From a bacterium (Candidatus Gribaldobacteria) CG10_big_fil_rev_8_21_14_0_10_37_21 (lineage in GTDB: Bacteria; Patescibacteriota; Minisyncoccia; Minisyncoccales; CG1-02-41-26), in contig PFAX01000037.1 in assembly GCA_002773495.1 (NCBI GenBank), forward strand, positions 1 through 39,300: 39,300 bases of DNA, written 5' to 3'. Position 1 is the first letter of the stretch, and the number at the start of each line of letters is the position of its first letter. The notes beneath the pieces were generated by a model. The model made no database searches and had not been told where the DNA came from. It saw only the letters and a list, made by a program, of their open reading frames with translations. Positions 38,455 to 39,300 of this stretch are shown here, one piece after another. The translations under genes were made by a program, and so were the position numbers.

Positions 38455-39159
38455 ATGAAACAAGCTTTAGCTGAAAAATTATTAAAACAAACAAGAGAAA
38501 CCTATAATACGATTGCTTATAACTTTTCTAACACAAGAAATCAAATTTGGCAAGACCTTTTGCCTTTATTAGATTATAGCAGAAAAGGTGATAAAGTGCT
38601 TGATTTAGGTTGTGGCAATGGTCGCCTCTTTGCAGCCTTAAAAGGAAAACAAGTTGAATATACTGGTTGTGATAATTCAAAAGAGCTTATCAAGATAGCC
38701 AAACAAAAATACCCAGAATTAAATTTTAAACTAACTGATGGCCTTGTTTTGCCCTTCAAAGATAAGACCTTTGACCTTATTTATTGTATTGCTGTTTTGC
38801 ACCATATCCCTTCAAAAGCGTTAAGGATTAGCTTCTTAAAAGAAGCCAAAAGAGTCTTACATCCTAACGGCTTGTTGATAGCAACTGTCTGGAAATTATC
38901 TTTAAAAGCAAGAAAAGAAGCTTTTCTTTGGTTTTTTCAAAGAGTTTTAGGTAAAACCCCTCTTGATTTGAATGATTGTTTTGTTTCTTGGCAGAACAAA
39001 CAGCAACGTTATGTCCACAACTTCAGCAAGCGAGAGCTGAAAACGCTCTTTAAAGGTGCTGGCTTTAAAGTTAAAGAAGTTAAGGTACTTGCCAAAGAAA
39101 AAGGCAAGAATGGCAAACAAAATTATAACCTAAGCATTATTGCTTTAAAAGAAAAATAG
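38455..39159 (+). CDS. Trm9-like tRNA wobble-uridine methyltransferase
   Basis: 234 residues, class I AdoMet-dependent methyltransferase. Motif I is VLDLGCGNGRLFAAL, with acidic GCDNSKELIKIA and the VLHHIP motif (CIAVLHHIPSKALR). Similarity to eukaryotic Trm9/ALKBH8 extends beyond the fold: YNTIAYNFSNTRNQIW at the N-terminus (Trm9 has YxxIAxxFSxTRxxxWP), TDGLVLPFKDKTFD, and a late RYVHNFSKRELKTLFKGAGF. Trm9 converts cm5U to mcm5U at tRNA position 34. It is head to head with elp3, the enzyme that would make its substrate, with start codons back to back in CATATG. The stop codon TAG shares its G with the first base of tRNA-Arg. Confidence 0.85.
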   Translation: MKQALAEKLLKQTRETYNTIAYNFSNTRNQIWQDLLPLLDYSRKGDKVLDLGCGNGRLFAALKGKQVEYTGCDNSKELIKIAKQKYPELNFKLTDGLVLPFKDKTFDLIYCIAVLHHIPSKALRISFLKEAKRVLHPNGLLIATVWKLSLKARKEAFLWFFQRVLGKTPLDLNDCFVSWQNKQQRYVHNFSKRELKTLFKGAGFKVKEVKVLAKEKGKNGKQNYNLSIIALKEK

Positions 39160-39230
39160 CTTCCATAGCTCAACGGACAGAGTAATGGCTTCCGGAGCCA
39201 TCGATACAGGTTCGAACCCTGTTGGAAGCA
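39159..39230 (+). tRNA. tRNA-Arg (anticodon CCG)
   Basis: A 72-base cloverleaf. The acceptor GCTTCCA (39159-39165) pairs with TGGAAGC (39223-39229), discriminator A39230. The anticodon stem ATGGC / GCCAT encloses TTCCGGA, with anticodon CCG at 39192-39194 (reads CGG). The T arm is ACAGG-TTCGAAC-CCTGT. CCA is not encoded. The first base is the last base of the trm9-like stop codon, so the tRNA is probably cut from that mRNA by RNase P. Confidence 0.96.
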
Positions 39231-39300
39231 CAAGCATAGATGATAGAATACATATTGTGATTTTTTACAAAAAGATAATTAAAGAATTTTTACAAGATTT

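Noticed and set aside
39257..39300. A GTG-started plus-strand frame open to the window edge, with TAGAAT seven bases upstream
   Set aside because: Only 14 codons are visible, with no recognisable content and no ribosome site. The pattern resembles the leaderless starts elsewhere but is too short to call.

Overview
The window looks like the replication-origin end of a small, AT-rich genome from the Candidate Phyla Radiation (Patescibacteria, probably Parcubacteria-like). The grounds are the family types seen: a PrgI / TraC-like / VirB4 secretion set with two-helix pilin-type membrane segments, a cytoplasmic-type histidine kinase, a Mur ligase with a shortened N-terminus, an Elp3-like radical SAM protein, and many ATGA overlaps. 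TGA serves as an ordinary stop (dnaA, ruvB, yebC), so this is not a TGA-recoding lineage. The taxonomic call is inference from gene content; no rRNA is present.

Layout. Positions 1-9090 (minus strand) hold a type IV secretion-type locus: PrgI, a TraC-like N-terminal partner, VirB4 interrupted in its P-loop by a 589-residue LAGLIDADG intein, a DUF4143 ATPase with its own consensus promoter and operator-like dyad, and a very large cysteine-rich exported protein running off the left edge. Positions 9126-11290 (minus) hold the canonical jag-yidC-yidD-rnpA-rpmH block. Positions 11322-14188 hold dnaA and dnaN, with DnaA-box-like sites on both sides of dnaA and a large inverted repeat that places a near-consensus DnaA box in its loop; this is the likely oriC.

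Positions 14209-19559 (minus) hold a class A penicillin-binding protein, an unlisted 45-residue highly acidic microprotein under a near-perfect promoter, and the ruvB / lamin-tail-domain / yebC / ruvC operon. Positions 19560-19882 form a gene-free stretch with five copies of an 11-base repeat, a near-consensus promoter, a GC-rich structured RNA candidate and a strong terminator. Next come a two-gene restriction-modification cassette, a PilB-type ATPase lacking its N-terminal domain, and a DHH-like protein that has lost its catalytic motifs.

Positions 24472-30117 (plus) hold tsaE, polA (without a 3'-5' exonuclease domain), a two-component pair, mutM and holA. rpsT and a broken uvrB (one nonsense codon, two frameshifts, two repeat-like insertions) follow on minus. 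Positions 32420-36792 hold ruvA, a Mur ligase, a NIF3-family protein and an L,D-transpeptidase / D,D-carboxypeptidase fusion. The window closes with a head-to-head elp3-like / trm9-like pair and tRNA-Arg(CCG), which suggests an mcm5U-type wobble-uridine pathway. The most promising leads are the 19.6-19.9 kb RNA locus, the Elp3/Trm9 pair, the VirB4 intein, the origin hairpin and the decay of uvrB by repeat insertion.
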